Of a stretch of 64,000 nucleotides of DNA, positions 7,826 to 17,103 are shown one piece after another. Location: contig CAZEIM010000002.1 in the NCBI GenBank assembly GCA_964512145.1, positions 1-64,000 on the forward strand, written 5' to 3'. The notes below the pieces were generated by a model. The model was not told where the DNA came from and did not search any database. It saw only the letters and a list, made by a program, of their open reading frames with translations. Each line of letters begins with the position of its first letter. The stretch's first letter is position 1. The stretch is from CAYOHR01 sp964512145 (GTDB lineage Bacteria; Bacteroidota; Bacteroidia; Flavobacteriales_G; JALEGO01). A program made the translations under genes and the position numbers.

Positions 7826-10265
7826 ATGTCATCGATAATTTTTAATAACAATTTAAGTTCGTTAATCTCCCTTAAAAAATATGATATAAAACTACTTGTT
7901 TCTATTATTTTTTTATTTGTATTACAAAGCGGTTTATTAGGGCAACTCAATATGACTAAATTAGGAGAAAAATCATACGCACCCGAAGTATTAAGCAATA
8001 TTTGGGGATATACAGATGATTTAGGAAACGAATATGCATTAATTGGGGTAAGTAATGGATTTTCTATCGTAAATATTACCAATAGTGCTAACCCCGTAGA
8101 GGTATTTTTTATGCCTACGGTTCAATCGATTTGGCGTGAAGTACGTGTATGGAATAAACATGCTTATGTTGTTACAGAAGGTTACGATGGTTTAAACGCA
8201 GGAGTAATGATTATTGATATGACTAATTTACCAATTAGTGCATCCTATGTTAAACATTATGGAGGCTTTTTATATCCCTTTGCTACAGCCCATACTTTGC
8301 ATATAGATGAGAAAGGAATTGCGTATATATACGGAGCTGGATATAGTCAAGGCGGAGCAATTTTATTAGATTTATCAGACCCTCAAAATCCTTTAGAGTT
8401 AGGTGTTGTAGATAATTACTACATACATGATGGTTTTGTACGTGGAGATACTTTATGGGCAGCCCATGTTAATAATGGTTTTGTAGGTGTATATAATTGT
8501 AATATCCCAGGTAATCCCGTATTAATAGGTCAATGGAATACTCCAAGTAATTTTACACACAATACTTGGTTATCAGATGATGGGAAATATTTGTTTACTA
8601 CCGATGAAAAATCTAACGCTTTTGTGGCCTCTTATGATGTTTCTGACTTATCGAATGTTGTAGAGCTCGACAGATATCAATCAAGCCCTGGAGATAATGT
8701 AATACCTCATAACACATATTATCTAAATGGCTATTTAATTACTTCTTACTACACCGATGGAGTAGTAATATTAGACGCTTCAAGACCTAATAACTTAATA
8801 GAAGTAGGTAAGTATGATACATCTCCCCTATCCGGAGATGGTTTTAATGGTGCCTGGGGAGTATATCCATATTTTCCTTCAGGAAAAATAGTGGTTTCCG
8901 ATATTGAAGAGGGTTTATTTGTATTATCTCCAAATTACCAGCGTGCATGTTATTTAGAAGGTCTAGTAACTGACAGCATATGTGGAGGGATATTAAACAA
9001 TGTGACGGTTAAAATTATTGGCACCGGAAATCAAGATGAAACAGATTTTTCAGGAAAATATTATACTGGTTGCGCTAATTCAGGAACATATACCGTTGAA
9101 ATATCCAAACCGGGATACCAAACCAAAACCATTTCTGGAGTAATCTTAAACAATGGAGTTGTTACTACATTAAATACGGCTTTATTTTCGAATAATCTTA
9201 CTTCATTAACAGGAAATATAAAAGATCAAATAACATCAAATCCCTTACAAGGTGTACAAGTAACATTTAAAAACTCCTCCAATACATTTTCTTACATATC
9301 CGATATAAATGGGAATTTAAGTAGTTGTAATTTAATTGCAGGAATATATGATGTATATATTGGAAAATGGGGATACGAAAATATTTGTTTAACAGGAGTA
9401 AACATTCCTTCACCTGCCTACAACTTAACCCAATTATTAAAACCTCAATATGCAGATAATTTTAACCAGTTTTTAGGATGGACAGTCAGTGGAAATGCCA
9501 GTTCTGGCACATGGACTCGAGTAATTCCAACTCCCACATTTACAGGTTCAACTCCTGTTAATCCTGGAATTGATGCATCCGACTGTGGGGATTTTGCATA
9601 TATTACTGGTAATGGAGGAGGAAATATTGGGGATGATGATGTAGATAATGGGACAACTATTTTAAGTTCTCCTAATATGAATTTAAGTTCATACAGTCAT
9701 CCATTTCTTAAATATAAATATTGGTATGCCACCACCGGAGGATTTGGTCCATTTAACGATTATTTAAAAATTTTGATTACCAATGGCATAGATACTGTAT
9801 TGTTAAAAGAATATGATNNNNNNNNNNNNNNNNNNNNNNNNNNNCGATACTATGAATACTTGGGTAGAAGAATTAGTTTCACTAGAAAACACCCTAAGTT
9901 TAACAAGCAATACTCGTTTATTAGTGGTTTGTGAAGATGTAAACCCAGGTCATGTCTTGGAATGTGGATTTGATGCCGTAGAAATTTTTGATTCAATATT
10001 TACGAACGTAGAAGTAATATCACAAATTTATGATATTTCGATATACCCAAATCCTGGTTCTGAATACATAAATATTTTAAAAAACGATGATGCAACTTAT
10101 TTTTTACAATGGGTAGATGCTTTAGGAAATATTTGTTTACAACAATATATTCATGAATCAAATCAAACATATAATATTACCAACTTAGCTGCTGGAATGT
10201 ACCAAATAATTTGTACTAATAATAAGAACGAATTGATAAGTTATAAAAAATGGATTAAGTTTTAA
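7826..10265 (+). CDS. T9SS-secreted choice-of-anchor B protein with LVIVD repeats (spans an assembly gap)
   Basis: Signal peptide with hydrophobic core KLLVSIIFLFVLQSGLLG then Gln. Residues ~40-370 are LVIVD-type beta-propeller repeats (GFSIVNITNSANPVEV, AILLDLSDPQNPLEL, VVILDASRPNNL), the choice-of-anchor B pattern. Two carboxypeptidase-regulatory-like domains follow (~375-455 and ~460-535), then a jelly-roll-like region and a type A sorting domain with IYPNP near the C-terminus. A 27-base N-run at 9818-9844 interrupts the gene; the frame upstream and downstream differ, so the true gap must be 26 or 29 bases (or differ by a multiple of three from these). The product is a cell-surface or released adhesin-like protein; its ligand is unknown. 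Confidence 0.85.
9818..9844. other. Assembly gap (27 N)
   Basis: Run of N inside the LVIVD-repeat gene. The flanking coding frames do not match across 27 bases, so the gap length is an estimate that is wrong by -1 or +2 (mod 3). Confidence 0.95.
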
Positions 10266-10272
10266 ATTTTAC

Positions 10273-10280
10273 TATTTTTG
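10273..10280 (+). promoter_or_regulatory. -7 box (TATTTTTG) for the 10298 gene
   Basis: Exact TAnnTTTG match; the predicted start near 10287 gives an 11-base leader. No clear -33 element is seen. Confidence 0.5.
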
Positions 10281-10297
10281 AAAATAAATTTTACCCT

Positions 10298-10669
10298 ATG
10301 AGCTCAAAAGAATATTTAGAAGATGGAGAGGAAATAATTAACGAAGATGAATTATCATCATTCGAGAATAAAGAAATTATTGAAGAACAAAAATTGGTTC
10401 ATTCTGAACGTAAAAACTATCCTCAAGAATTTTCAAAAAAAATAGTAATGCAGGGATTTACGTATAATGAAAACATATCTTTTGAAGAAAATTTAACCAC
10501 ATTTTTTAAGAAATACCGAAAGAGCAAATTAAAATTAGTTCCTAAAATTGTCGAACAATTTAAAGGAAAAGAAAAAGAGGTTTTTAACCATCTACATTAC
10601 AAGTATGTAAGTAGAGTTCAAGATATTATAAACGGAAAAAGAACAAGCCTTACAAGAGGGAAAAAGTAA
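10298..10669 (+). CDS. Small protein of unknown function, acidic N-terminus and basic C-terminus
   Basis: A 123-residue cytoplasmic protein with no signal peptide and no membrane segment. Residues 1-40 are strongly acidic (many Glu/Asp); residues ~75-123 are Lys/Arg-rich and look helical (FFKKYRKSKLKLVPKIV, then FNHLHYKYVSR). No catalytic motif was recognised. It has its own candidate promoter and lies just ahead of tRNA-Ser. The charge split could suit nucleic-acid or ribosome binding, but this is only a guess. Codon use and the promoter support a real gene; I do not recognise the family. Confidence 0.65.
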   Translation: MSSKEYLEDGEEIINEDELSSFENKEIIEEQKLVHSERKNYPQEFSKKIVMQGFTYNENISFEENLTTFFKKYRKSKLKLVPKIVEQFKGKEKEVFNHLHYKYVSRVQDIINGKRTSLTRGKK

Positions 10670-10704
10670 TTTATACTCAACCCCTTTATAGCATAATATT
10701 TTTC

Positions 10705-10712
10705 TATATTTG
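10705..10712 (+). promoter_or_regulatory. -7 box (TATATTTG) of tRNA-Ser
   Basis: Exact TAnnTTTG match. The final G at 10712 predicts transcription from about 10719, four bases before the mature tRNA 5' end. Confidence 0.7.
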
Positions 10713-10722
10713 CAAAGTTTTA

Positions 10723-10810
10723 GGAGAGATGCAGGAGTGGTTGAACTGGCACGCCTGGAAAGTGTGTGTACCTCAAAAGGGTACCGTGGGTTCGAATCCC
10801 ACTCTCTCCG
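10723..10810 (+). tRNA. tRNA-Ser (anticodon GGA)
   Basis: Acceptor stem GGAGAGA (10723-10729) pairs with TCTCTCC (10803-10809), followed by discriminator G. The anticodon stem CACGC/GTGTG closes the loop CTGGAAA with anticodon GGA at 10757-10759, reading TCC/TCT. A long variable arm (TGTACC...GGTACC) marks a type II tRNA. The T-loop is TTCGAAT. The 3' CCA is not encoded. Confidence 0.97.
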
Positions 10811-10897
10811 CTTCATATTTATTCTCCCTACGAGTCCATATCGTTAAATGGTAAACTTTTAATAGATAAATCTGTTTAAAAAAGATATTGTAATTTT

Positions 10898-11485
10898 ATG
10901 AAAAAGAAAATGCTTTATGTATTAAGTTCACTTATAATAATTTTTATTATTTTTCAAGTATATACCTCTTTTGCGGTGGGAAAAACAGAACAACAAAAAT
11001 ACGAAGTACTTCGAAAAGATGGCAACATTGAAGTTCGTTATTATCCATCCTGCATTATGGCTACAGTGCAAAAAAACGGAACCTATTCTAAAAGTGCCAA
11101 TAACGGCTTTAGAACCTTAGCCGGCTACATTTTTGGAAATAATCAGGAAAATGAAAAAATTGCCATGACATCCCCCGTTTGGGTAAAAAACGAGGAAAAC
11201 AATATGCAAATGAGTTTTGTAATGCCTTCCAAGTACTTTTTAAAAGATTTACCATCCCCTAACGATGAAAACATACAACTAAAAGAAATTCAACCTAGAC
11301 GATTTGTGGCCATTCAATTTGGAGGGTTTTCCAACGATAAAAAAATTAAGAAAAAAAGCGAAGAGCTAATCCAATGGCTGGAAAAAGAAGGAATAACCTA
11401 CGAAAAAGAAATATATTACGCAGGGTATAACCCTCCCTACCAATTATTTAATCGATTAAATGAAGTGCTAATTTTATTGCCATGA
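10898..11485 (+). CDS. SOUL-family heme-binding protein
   Basis: One N-terminal hydrophobic segment (MLYVLSSLIIIFIIFQVY) is followed by a SOUL domain: YEVLRKDGNIEVRYYPSCIM, then GFRTLAGYIFG, then KIAMTSPVW and SFVMPSKYFL, which are the usual landmarks. The length of 195 aa is normal for bacterial members with a membrane anchor. Members bind heme or other tetrapyrroles in some cases; the function in bacteria is not well defined. The stop overlaps the start of the next gene (ATGA at 11482-11485), so the two are likely translated together. Confidence 0.88.
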   Translation: MKKKMLYVLSSLIIIFIIFQVYTSFAVGKTEQQKYEVLRKDGNIEVRYYPSCIMATVQKNGTYSKSANNGFRTLAGYIFGNNQENEKIAMTSPVWVKNEENNMQMSFVMPSKYFLKDLPSPNDENIQLKEIQPRRFVAIQFGGFSNDKKIKKKSEELIQWLEKEGITYEKEIYYAGYNPPYQLFNRLNEVLILLP

Positions 11486-11886
11486 AAATAGGATTTGTGA
11501 GTGTATTATGTTTACTATTTCTAGGGAGTTGTAGAAAAACGACTGAATATATTAAGTCCATTGATAACCAAACCGAATTTGATGTGACCATTTACTTTTT
11601 TGGAAACGCTAAAAATATTCATGGTGATTCAGTTGTTGTTAAAGCAAATACTAATTTATCGTATTCTATTACTGAAAAACCTAGGGTAAAAGACCAACAG
11701 CAGCAACAATGGGAAAGTATGTATTGCGACCCTCAGTTGTTGGAAAATGAATATCTTGTTAAAGTATCGGCCAATAAAACATTAATCAAACCTATGCATT
11801 TAATGAATTATTGGACCTGTGAACAAGATGAACGCAGAACCTTTCAAAAAGCAACCTTCACAATAACTTATAACGATATTCAATAA
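11482..11886 (+). CDS. Small lipoprotein of unknown function
   Basis: Lipoprotein signal peptide with lipobox LGSC (Cys17), then RKTTEY. The remaining ~115 residues look beta-rich with an internal Gln run (QQQQQ near residue 74) and two further Cys (CDP, WTCEQDE). No known domain was recognised. It overlaps the SOUL gene by 4 bases and ends 3 bases before the convergent membrane-protein gene. Translational coupling suggests a shared role with the SOUL protein at the envelope, which is inference. Confidence 0.75.
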   Translation: MKIGFVSVLCLLFLGSCRKTTEYIKSIDNQTEFDVTIYFFGNAKNIHGDSVVVKANTNLSYSITEKPRVKDQQQQQWESMYCDPQLLENEYLVKVSANKTLIKPMHLMNYWTCEQDERRTFQKATFTITYNDIQ

Positions 11887-11889
11887 ACA

Positions 11890-13482
11890 CTACGTTGGAA
11901 GTATAAAAGCTCCTAATGTAACCTTTTCTACTACATTTTTTCTAGTAAAAATATTATGTATTGAAAGTTGAAAATATGTTTCGGTAAAATACAATGGAGC
12001 TAATTTATCGGGTTTCATATCTTCCTTATAACCAATATCCGATAAAGGGCTTAAAATTAACACATATCTGTAGTTTATGGAATTAAGTTCTTCTAATAAT
12101 ACAGTATCTAAATTCTTAGCTAATCGCAATTTTCTAAAATATAAAGGGGATTTTTCCTCTAATAATGGAATTTTGAGAGGTTTTATGTATTTATAAGATA
12201 TTGGTTTATTATATCCTTCATAACTTAAATAGGCCCTAGATGAATAAATCATTTCGTCTCCACTAAAAGGCTCTGTTAGCAAAAGTACGCTATCGGATTT
12301 TTGTTCTTTAGCATACATTAAAGCAGCATGCGTAACTTTTGCTCTGGCAGAATAATATGATGCATTTGAAAAAGTATTTTTAAGCTGAATAAAACAAAAA
12401 AATACTATATAGCCTATAAAAATAAATCGCCATGGACGATATTGAGTTACCAATTCCTGAACAATCCAAACACTAAAAAAAATAAGCAATACCTGTCCGG
12501 GAAAAAGATATCTTGTGCTTGGTGGAATCCAATTATGGACATTCACAAAACACTGTCCCCCGTACCAAAAAATAACAATAAGTATCCATATATAAATATG
12601 TGTCATTTTTTTCATGATTTTACCTAAAAAAATAATCGGTAACAAGAGGTAATAATTTGCCAACAGTTCTTTTAAATTATTGGCAAATATTAACCAAATG
12701 TTATTTTCCTGATGAAATCCATATAATTTTTGATGTTTAGAAAATACCCAAACTAAAGCAAACCCAAATGCCAAAAAAAGTAACATTTGAAAAATCCATA
12801 GCATTTTTAATTCATGTAAAGATTTTTTAAACGAAATATTATTGATGTATGAATAGTANNNNNNNNNNNNNNNTGTTTGAATAAGTAATACCGGAGGAAT
12901 TAATATCCAAAAAGTTTCTTTAATCATGACGGACAAAATCATAAAAAAACATGAAACTCCATAATAAATAAGCTTTGATTTTATTACTCCCCATTGAAAA
13001 AATAAAAACGAATAAATAAAAAACAAAAACGCAACAGCCTCATAAGGACCTACCCTATACCAAATTTCTGAATAATACCCACTTAATAATAATATAGACC
13101 CCATGAAGGAAATGGAAGGTTTAATTTGGATGTTTTGTAAGGTTAGGTAAAATCCAAAACAACTAAAAATGGTTACAAGCAAAACTAAAATCTTGAGTAC
13201 AATTAATTTCTTACCAAATAGTTTAGCAATTACCCATTGTAAAAAAACACCCACTGGTTTAAACCTTGCGTGGTTTAAGTACTTCTTTTGAAAACCGAGA
13301 TGTGTTTCAAAATCTTCTCTAGGGTCATCATATTGCTCGTAATAACCTAAGTCAGAAACAGCAATTTTTATGTATTCTACTTCATCTATTAAATGATAAG
13401 AATTATGTAGGGTATTGCCAAATATTAAAAATACAAATGCAATTAAAAATAATAAAGCGGCTAAATTATAATATGGTTTCAA
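11890..13482 (-). CDS. Polytopic membrane protein, putative GT-C glycosyltransferase
   Basis: A 530-residue protein with about 10 hydrophobic segments and a soluble C-terminal part (~residues 350-530). The first outside loop after TM1 carries acidic residues (LIDEVEYI) and a large loop, the arrangement of GT-C family transferases that use polyprenyl-phosphate sugars. The match is by topology only, so the assignment is tentative. A 15-base N gap (12859-12873) keeps the frame. It lies 4 bases after the M28 peptidase gene on the same strand, in a run rpiB - peptidase - this gene. Confidence 0.6.
   Translation of the reverse strand: MKPYYNLAALLFLIAFVFLIFGNTLHNSYHLIDEVEYIKIAVSDLGYYEQYDDPREDFETHLGFQKKYLNHARFKPVGVFLQWVIAKLFGKKLIVLKILVLLVTIFSCFGFYLTLQNIQIKPSISFMGSILLLSGYYSEIWYRVGPYEAVAFLFFIYSFLFFQWGVIKSKLIYYGVSCFFMILSVMIKETFWILIPPVLLIQTXXXXXYYSYINNISFKKSLHELKMLWIFQMLLFLAFGFALVWVFSKHQKLYGFHQENNIWLIFANNLKELLANYYLLLPIIFLGKIMKKMTHIYIWILIVIFWYGGQCFVNVHNWIPPSTRYLFPGQVLLIFFSVWIVQELVTQYRPWRFIFIGYIVFFCFIQLKNTFSNASYYSARAKVTHAALMYAKEQKSDSVLLLTEPFSGDEMIYSSRAYLSYEGYNKPISYKYIKPLKIPLLEEKSPLYFRKLRLAKNLDTVLLEELNSINYRYVLILSPLSDIGYKEDMKPDKLAPLYFTETYFQLSIHNIFTRKNVVEKVTLGAFILPT
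12859..12873. other. Assembly gap (15 N)
   Basis: Short N-run inside the membrane protein gene; the frame is kept across 15 bases. Confidence 0.95.
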
Positions 13483-13486
13483 TATT

Positions 13487-15033
13487 TCAATTTAATTTAA
13501 TCCTTTCTGGATTATTAGCCAATTTCCATGCTGTATGAAAAACCAGTCTAGTAATTTTTTCCATTTTATGGAATAAAATTTTATCAATAGTATCACTTGG
13601 CTTATGATAATCATCATGCACCCCATTAAAATAAAATATTACGGGAATATTATTTTTTGCAAAATTCCAATGATCCGAGCGATAATAAAACTTATTGGGA
13701 TCGTTTTCATCGTTATACCTATAATTTAGTTCTAACTGAGAGTATAAAGCATTACAATTCTCATTTATAAAATGTAGGTCATTACTTAGTTTATCCGAAC
13801 CAATAATATAAATATAATTTTCGTTGTTCATATGATCCTCATCTAACCTTCCGATCATATCAATATTTAAATTGGCAACAGTATTTTCAAGAGGGAAAAC
13901 CGGATTTTTAGTATAATAAGCAGAGCCTAACAAACCTTTTTCCTCACCAGATACCGGCATTATTAATATACTACGTTCGGGAGTATAACCAGCATTTTTA
14001 GCTAAGGTAAATGCTTGAGCTATCTCAAGTAATGCAACAGTTCCCGATCCATCATCATCAGCTCCATAATATATATCTCCATCGTGTTTCCCTAAATGAT
14101 CATAATGTGCTGTAATAATAATTACTTCTTCTTTTTTGCTGCTTCCTTCTATATAAGCTAATACATTTTCAGAGTCGATTTCTTTTGTTTGTCGTTTAAT
14201 AGATAATGTAATATTTTTTTTAAAAAAATACGATTGATATTTACCGGTTTTATCAATTTTTTGTTTTTGTTTTTTACCCGCATTCTTGCCTAATAATTCT
14301 TGTGCAACGTTTGATGAAATATAAAATACAGGCAAAAATCTAAGGTATCTGTTGACAGCTTAACATAAGGGGATTCGATAAAATGCTTTTGTTTAACTAA
14401 ATTTTGTTCCAAGTCATCATCAATTATTAAAAGCGCTTTTAGTCCTCTTTTAGTGGCTACATCAAGTTTTGCCCTCCAATTGCTTACCCACAAAGCCGCT
14501 CTTTTATTATTATGCAAGATATTAGGTACACCCGAATGTATCACCGCCACTTTTCCGGTTACTGTCATATTTTTGTAATCTGAATAGCTTTCATCATCTA
14601 TTCCGTAGCCTAAATAAACCATTTCAGAAGCAACAATATTAGCTTCAGAATTTACCTTTAAATAATAAAAATCTTTTTTATATGAAAATTGTTTTTCTCC
14701 AACTTTTAACTCTCCCCCAACAGGGTATTTAATAGTAAGTGGAAATTTCTGAAAATACCCTTCACTTAATTGTGATAATGGTTGAATATTTAACTCCCGT
14801 TCAAAAAAATCTTTCATGTAGATAGCCGCTTTTTTTTGTCCAGGTTCTCCGGTTTCTCTTCCTTCTAAGCTATCTGAACACAACACATATAAATGCTTTT
14901 TTAAATCATGGGCAGTAATAGTATTCGCAAAAAAAATAGCCGTACTGTCTTTTTCTTGACTAACAAAATCTTGCGAAGATCCTACATTAAATGATAATAA
15001 TATGCACAGTAAAATTACAATATAATTACTCAT
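13487..15033 (-). pseudogene. M28 family zinc peptidase with PA-like insert, frameshifted
   Basis: Two frames make one peptidase. The N-terminal frame (from 15033) has a signal peptide ending VGSS|QDF and a protease-associated-like domain (YLGYGIDDESYSDYKN, GKVAVIHSG). The C-terminal frame carries the M28 catalytic set: AHYDHLG, GADDDGSGT, GEEKGLLGS, NIDMIGR and a final His in DDYHKPSD. The break is at a run of five T on the coding strand (plus 14334-14338); one extra T would give TLDFLPVFYIS and restore the frame. It overlaps rpiB by 4 bases (ATGA). Real inactivation or a homopolymer error cannot be told apart here. Confidence 0.88.
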
Positions 15034-15461
15034 GATAATTCAATTTTTTGAACTCTCTTTTCATGTCTTCCTCCTTCAAAGTTTGTATGTAAAAATGCAT
15101 CTATACATTTTTTAGCATCACTTATAGAAATGTACCGGGCCGGTAAGGCTAATATATTTGCATTATTATGCTGACGTGCAAGTACTGCGATTTCAGGCAT
15201 CCAGCACAATGCCGAACGAATGCCGGCATGGCGATTAGCCGACATATTTACGCCATTACCCGAACCACAAATCACAATTCCAAAATCTGTTTTATTTTGT
15301 AAAACCCATGTGCAAACCTCGTGAGCATAGGGAGGATAATCGGTACTATCTGAAGAATGTGTTCCAACATCAAATACTTCAATCCCTAATTGTTTTAAAT
15401 ATTCGGTTAATGTGCTTTTTAACTCAAAACCAGCATGATCTGAACCTATAGAAATTTTCAT
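15030..15461 (-). CDS. rpiB: Ribose 5-phosphate isomerase B
   Basis: Interconverts ribose 5-phosphate and ribulose 5-phosphate in the non-oxidative pentose phosphate pathway. The 143-residue length is typical. Seen are the N-terminal IGSDHAGFELK, the active-site loop IVICGSGNGVNMSANR with the catalytic Cys, and a late Arg (PARYIS) together with the GGRHEKRV end. First gene of a minus-strand run, overlapping the M28 peptidase gene by 4 bases. Confidence 0.95.
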   Translation of the reverse strand: MKISIGSDHAGFELKSTLTEYLKQLGIEVFDVGTHSSDSTDYPPYAHEVCTWVLQNKTDFGIVICGSGNGVNMSANRHAGIRSALCWMPEIAVLARQHNNANILALPARYISISDAKKCIDAFLHTNFEGGRHEKRVQKIELS

Positions 15462-15530
15462 CAGATAAAATTAAATATTAAGCATTTTGCATAAAAATAA
15501 ACATAAAAGAAAATATAACACAATAAAAAA

Positions 15531-16919
15531 CTACTGTATCATAATTTTTTGAGAATCTACATTTCCTTTATCATTAATTGCTTTAATTAAATACAAACCA
15601 CTCGATAATCCAGAAACTATTGTTTTTTCTTGCGTATATTGTATTTCCTGTACTAATACTCCTTGTAGAGAATATATTTGCAATGTAGAAAAAGTTCCTT
15701 CTACAAAAACATGACCAAAGCTAGGATTAGGGTAAATCTTAATTGTTTGGTCACTCACTTTTTCCTCCATTTTCACCATAAAATTTAAATCAGAAAACAA
15801 CCATTCATAGGCATCCGGAAACTCGCGTTTCCAAAACCACTCGCTGTGCTGCCCATCAGAATGTGTTATTAAAGAAATCCTAGCGGGAGAAAGCCCGTTA
15901 GAAATTAATGAGTCTTTCATACGAACCATAAGGGGCACCATACTGGAGCTTTCTGTAGTTCCCGATACAAAATAAAACTTCATATCAGCCGAAACTCCTT
16001 GGTCAAATACTTGCTGAAATATCTGATCGGAAAACCAAAATGCCGGAGATAATATTCCGGCTCTGGTAAATGTTTGTTGATATTGTATAGCTCCAAATTG
16101 AGAGATAAGCCCTCCCATAGAACTGCCCATTATACCCGTATACTCAGGAGATATATATGTATTAAAATTTGCATCTATATATGGTTTAAGATATTGTTTA
16201 ATAAACTCCATGTATTCATCTCCTTGTCCACCTCCATAACTTGGATTAACCCAAGGAGAGTATTCATTAATTCTATCAACCCCTCCATTATCAATTCCTA
16301 CTACAATAATCCCGTAATCGCCCAATGTATGTAGAATGTTTAATGATTCATCTACTTCCCACTCGCCAAAAGAAGATGTATTATTATCAAATAAGTTTTG
16401 ACCATCGTGCATATATAAAACAGGGTATTGTTTCCCTGATGTATGATAATCGGGAGGTAAGTATATCCAAACTTTTCTGTATCTACTTAAAGTTGGTATA
16501 AAATAATCTAAATCTAATAAATGAACATTTTGTTGTGCTGAAGTCGTATTATTTCCACCAATATCTTCCCATCCTGAAATTTGTAAATTAACCGTAACAG
16601 GAGTTCCTGTGTAATTTAAGGTTCTATCGGCTAAATATAACCCATCAGAAGTTGCCTCGGCACTTGCCCAATCGCCTCTATTAAACTTATACACTAAAAT
16701 TCCAATGGGTGGATTTATAGTAATTTCAAAAGTATTAAATCCAGTTCTAGTTAACTTATAAGCTGTATCTTGCAAAGCCCATGCATTAAAATTTCCCGAC
16801 ACATATAATTCGTCTGTTAAAGGTGTTAAATGAAAACATTGATTAATCTTTAATGTAACTTGAGCATTTACTAATTTTACACTAAAAATTATACCCCAAA
16901 ATACATATATTAGTCGCAT
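15531..16919 (-). CDS. T9SS-secreted esterase (enterochelin-esterase/EstD-like) with N-terminal glycogen-binding-like domain
   Basis: Signal peptide ending VNA|QVT. Residues ~25-120 resemble an AMPK/isoamylase-type carbohydrate-binding fold (YVSGNFNAWA, TFEITINPPIGILVYKFNRG). The esterase domain (~135-385) has VLYMHDGQNLFD, the nucleophile elbow GSSMGG and a late catalytic His in HSDGQHSEWFW. A type A sorting domain with IYPNPSFGHV closes the protein, so it is probably a surface or released alpha/beta hydrolase acting on an ester of a carbohydrate or siderophore. Substrate unknown. It ends 69 bases from rpiB and is read on the same strand; the 184-base region upstream is divergent with the permease. 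Confidence 0.87.
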   Translation of the reverse strand: MRLIYVFWGIIFSVKLVNAQVTLKINQCFHLTPLTDELYVSGNFNAWALQDTAYKLTRTGFNTFEITINPPIGILVYKFNRGDWASAEATSDGLYLADRTLNYTGTPVTVNLQISGWEDIGGNNTTSAQQNVHLLDLDYFIPTLSRYRKVWIYLPPDYHTSGKQYPVLYMHDGQNLFDNNTSSFGEWEVDESLNILHTLGDYGIIVVGIDNGGVDRINEYSPWVNPSYGGGQGDEYMEFIKQYLKPYIDANFNTYISPEYTGIMGSSMGGLISQFGAIQYQQTFTRAGILSPAFWFSDQIFQQVFDQGVSADMKFYFVSGTTESSSMVPLMVRMKDSLISNGLSPARISLITHSDGQHSEWFWKREFPDAYEWLFSDLNFMVKMEEKVSDQTIKIYPNPSFGHVFVEGTFSTLQIYSLQGVLVQEIQYTQEKTIVSGLSSGLYLIKAINDKGNVDSQKIMIQ

Positions 16920-17080
16920 ACTTTTTTATTTTAAAGATACTGAAATAAATCTTGAATTGAATTAAAGGTAGCACAAAAAATAATTAATGCTATATTTTAA
17001 AATACTGTATTTAATATTGCATGATCTAAATTCAAGTGAATAAGAAAAAAATAATAGATATTCCATTTAACTCAAATATG

Positions 17081-17088
17081 TATGTTTG
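17081..17088 (+). promoter_or_regulatory. -7 box (TATGTTTG) of the permease gene
   Basis: Exact TAnnTTTG match in the divergent intergenic region; predicted start near 17095 and a 9-base leader. No good -33 element. Confidence 0.6.
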
Positions 17089-17103
17089 TTAAATTAATAC
17101 ATT

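Noticed and set aside
16074..16334. ORFs on the opposite strand of clear genes (for example inside the esterase, CysS and PaaG genes)
   Set aside because: They have no recognisable motifs and mirror the codon pattern of well-supported genes.
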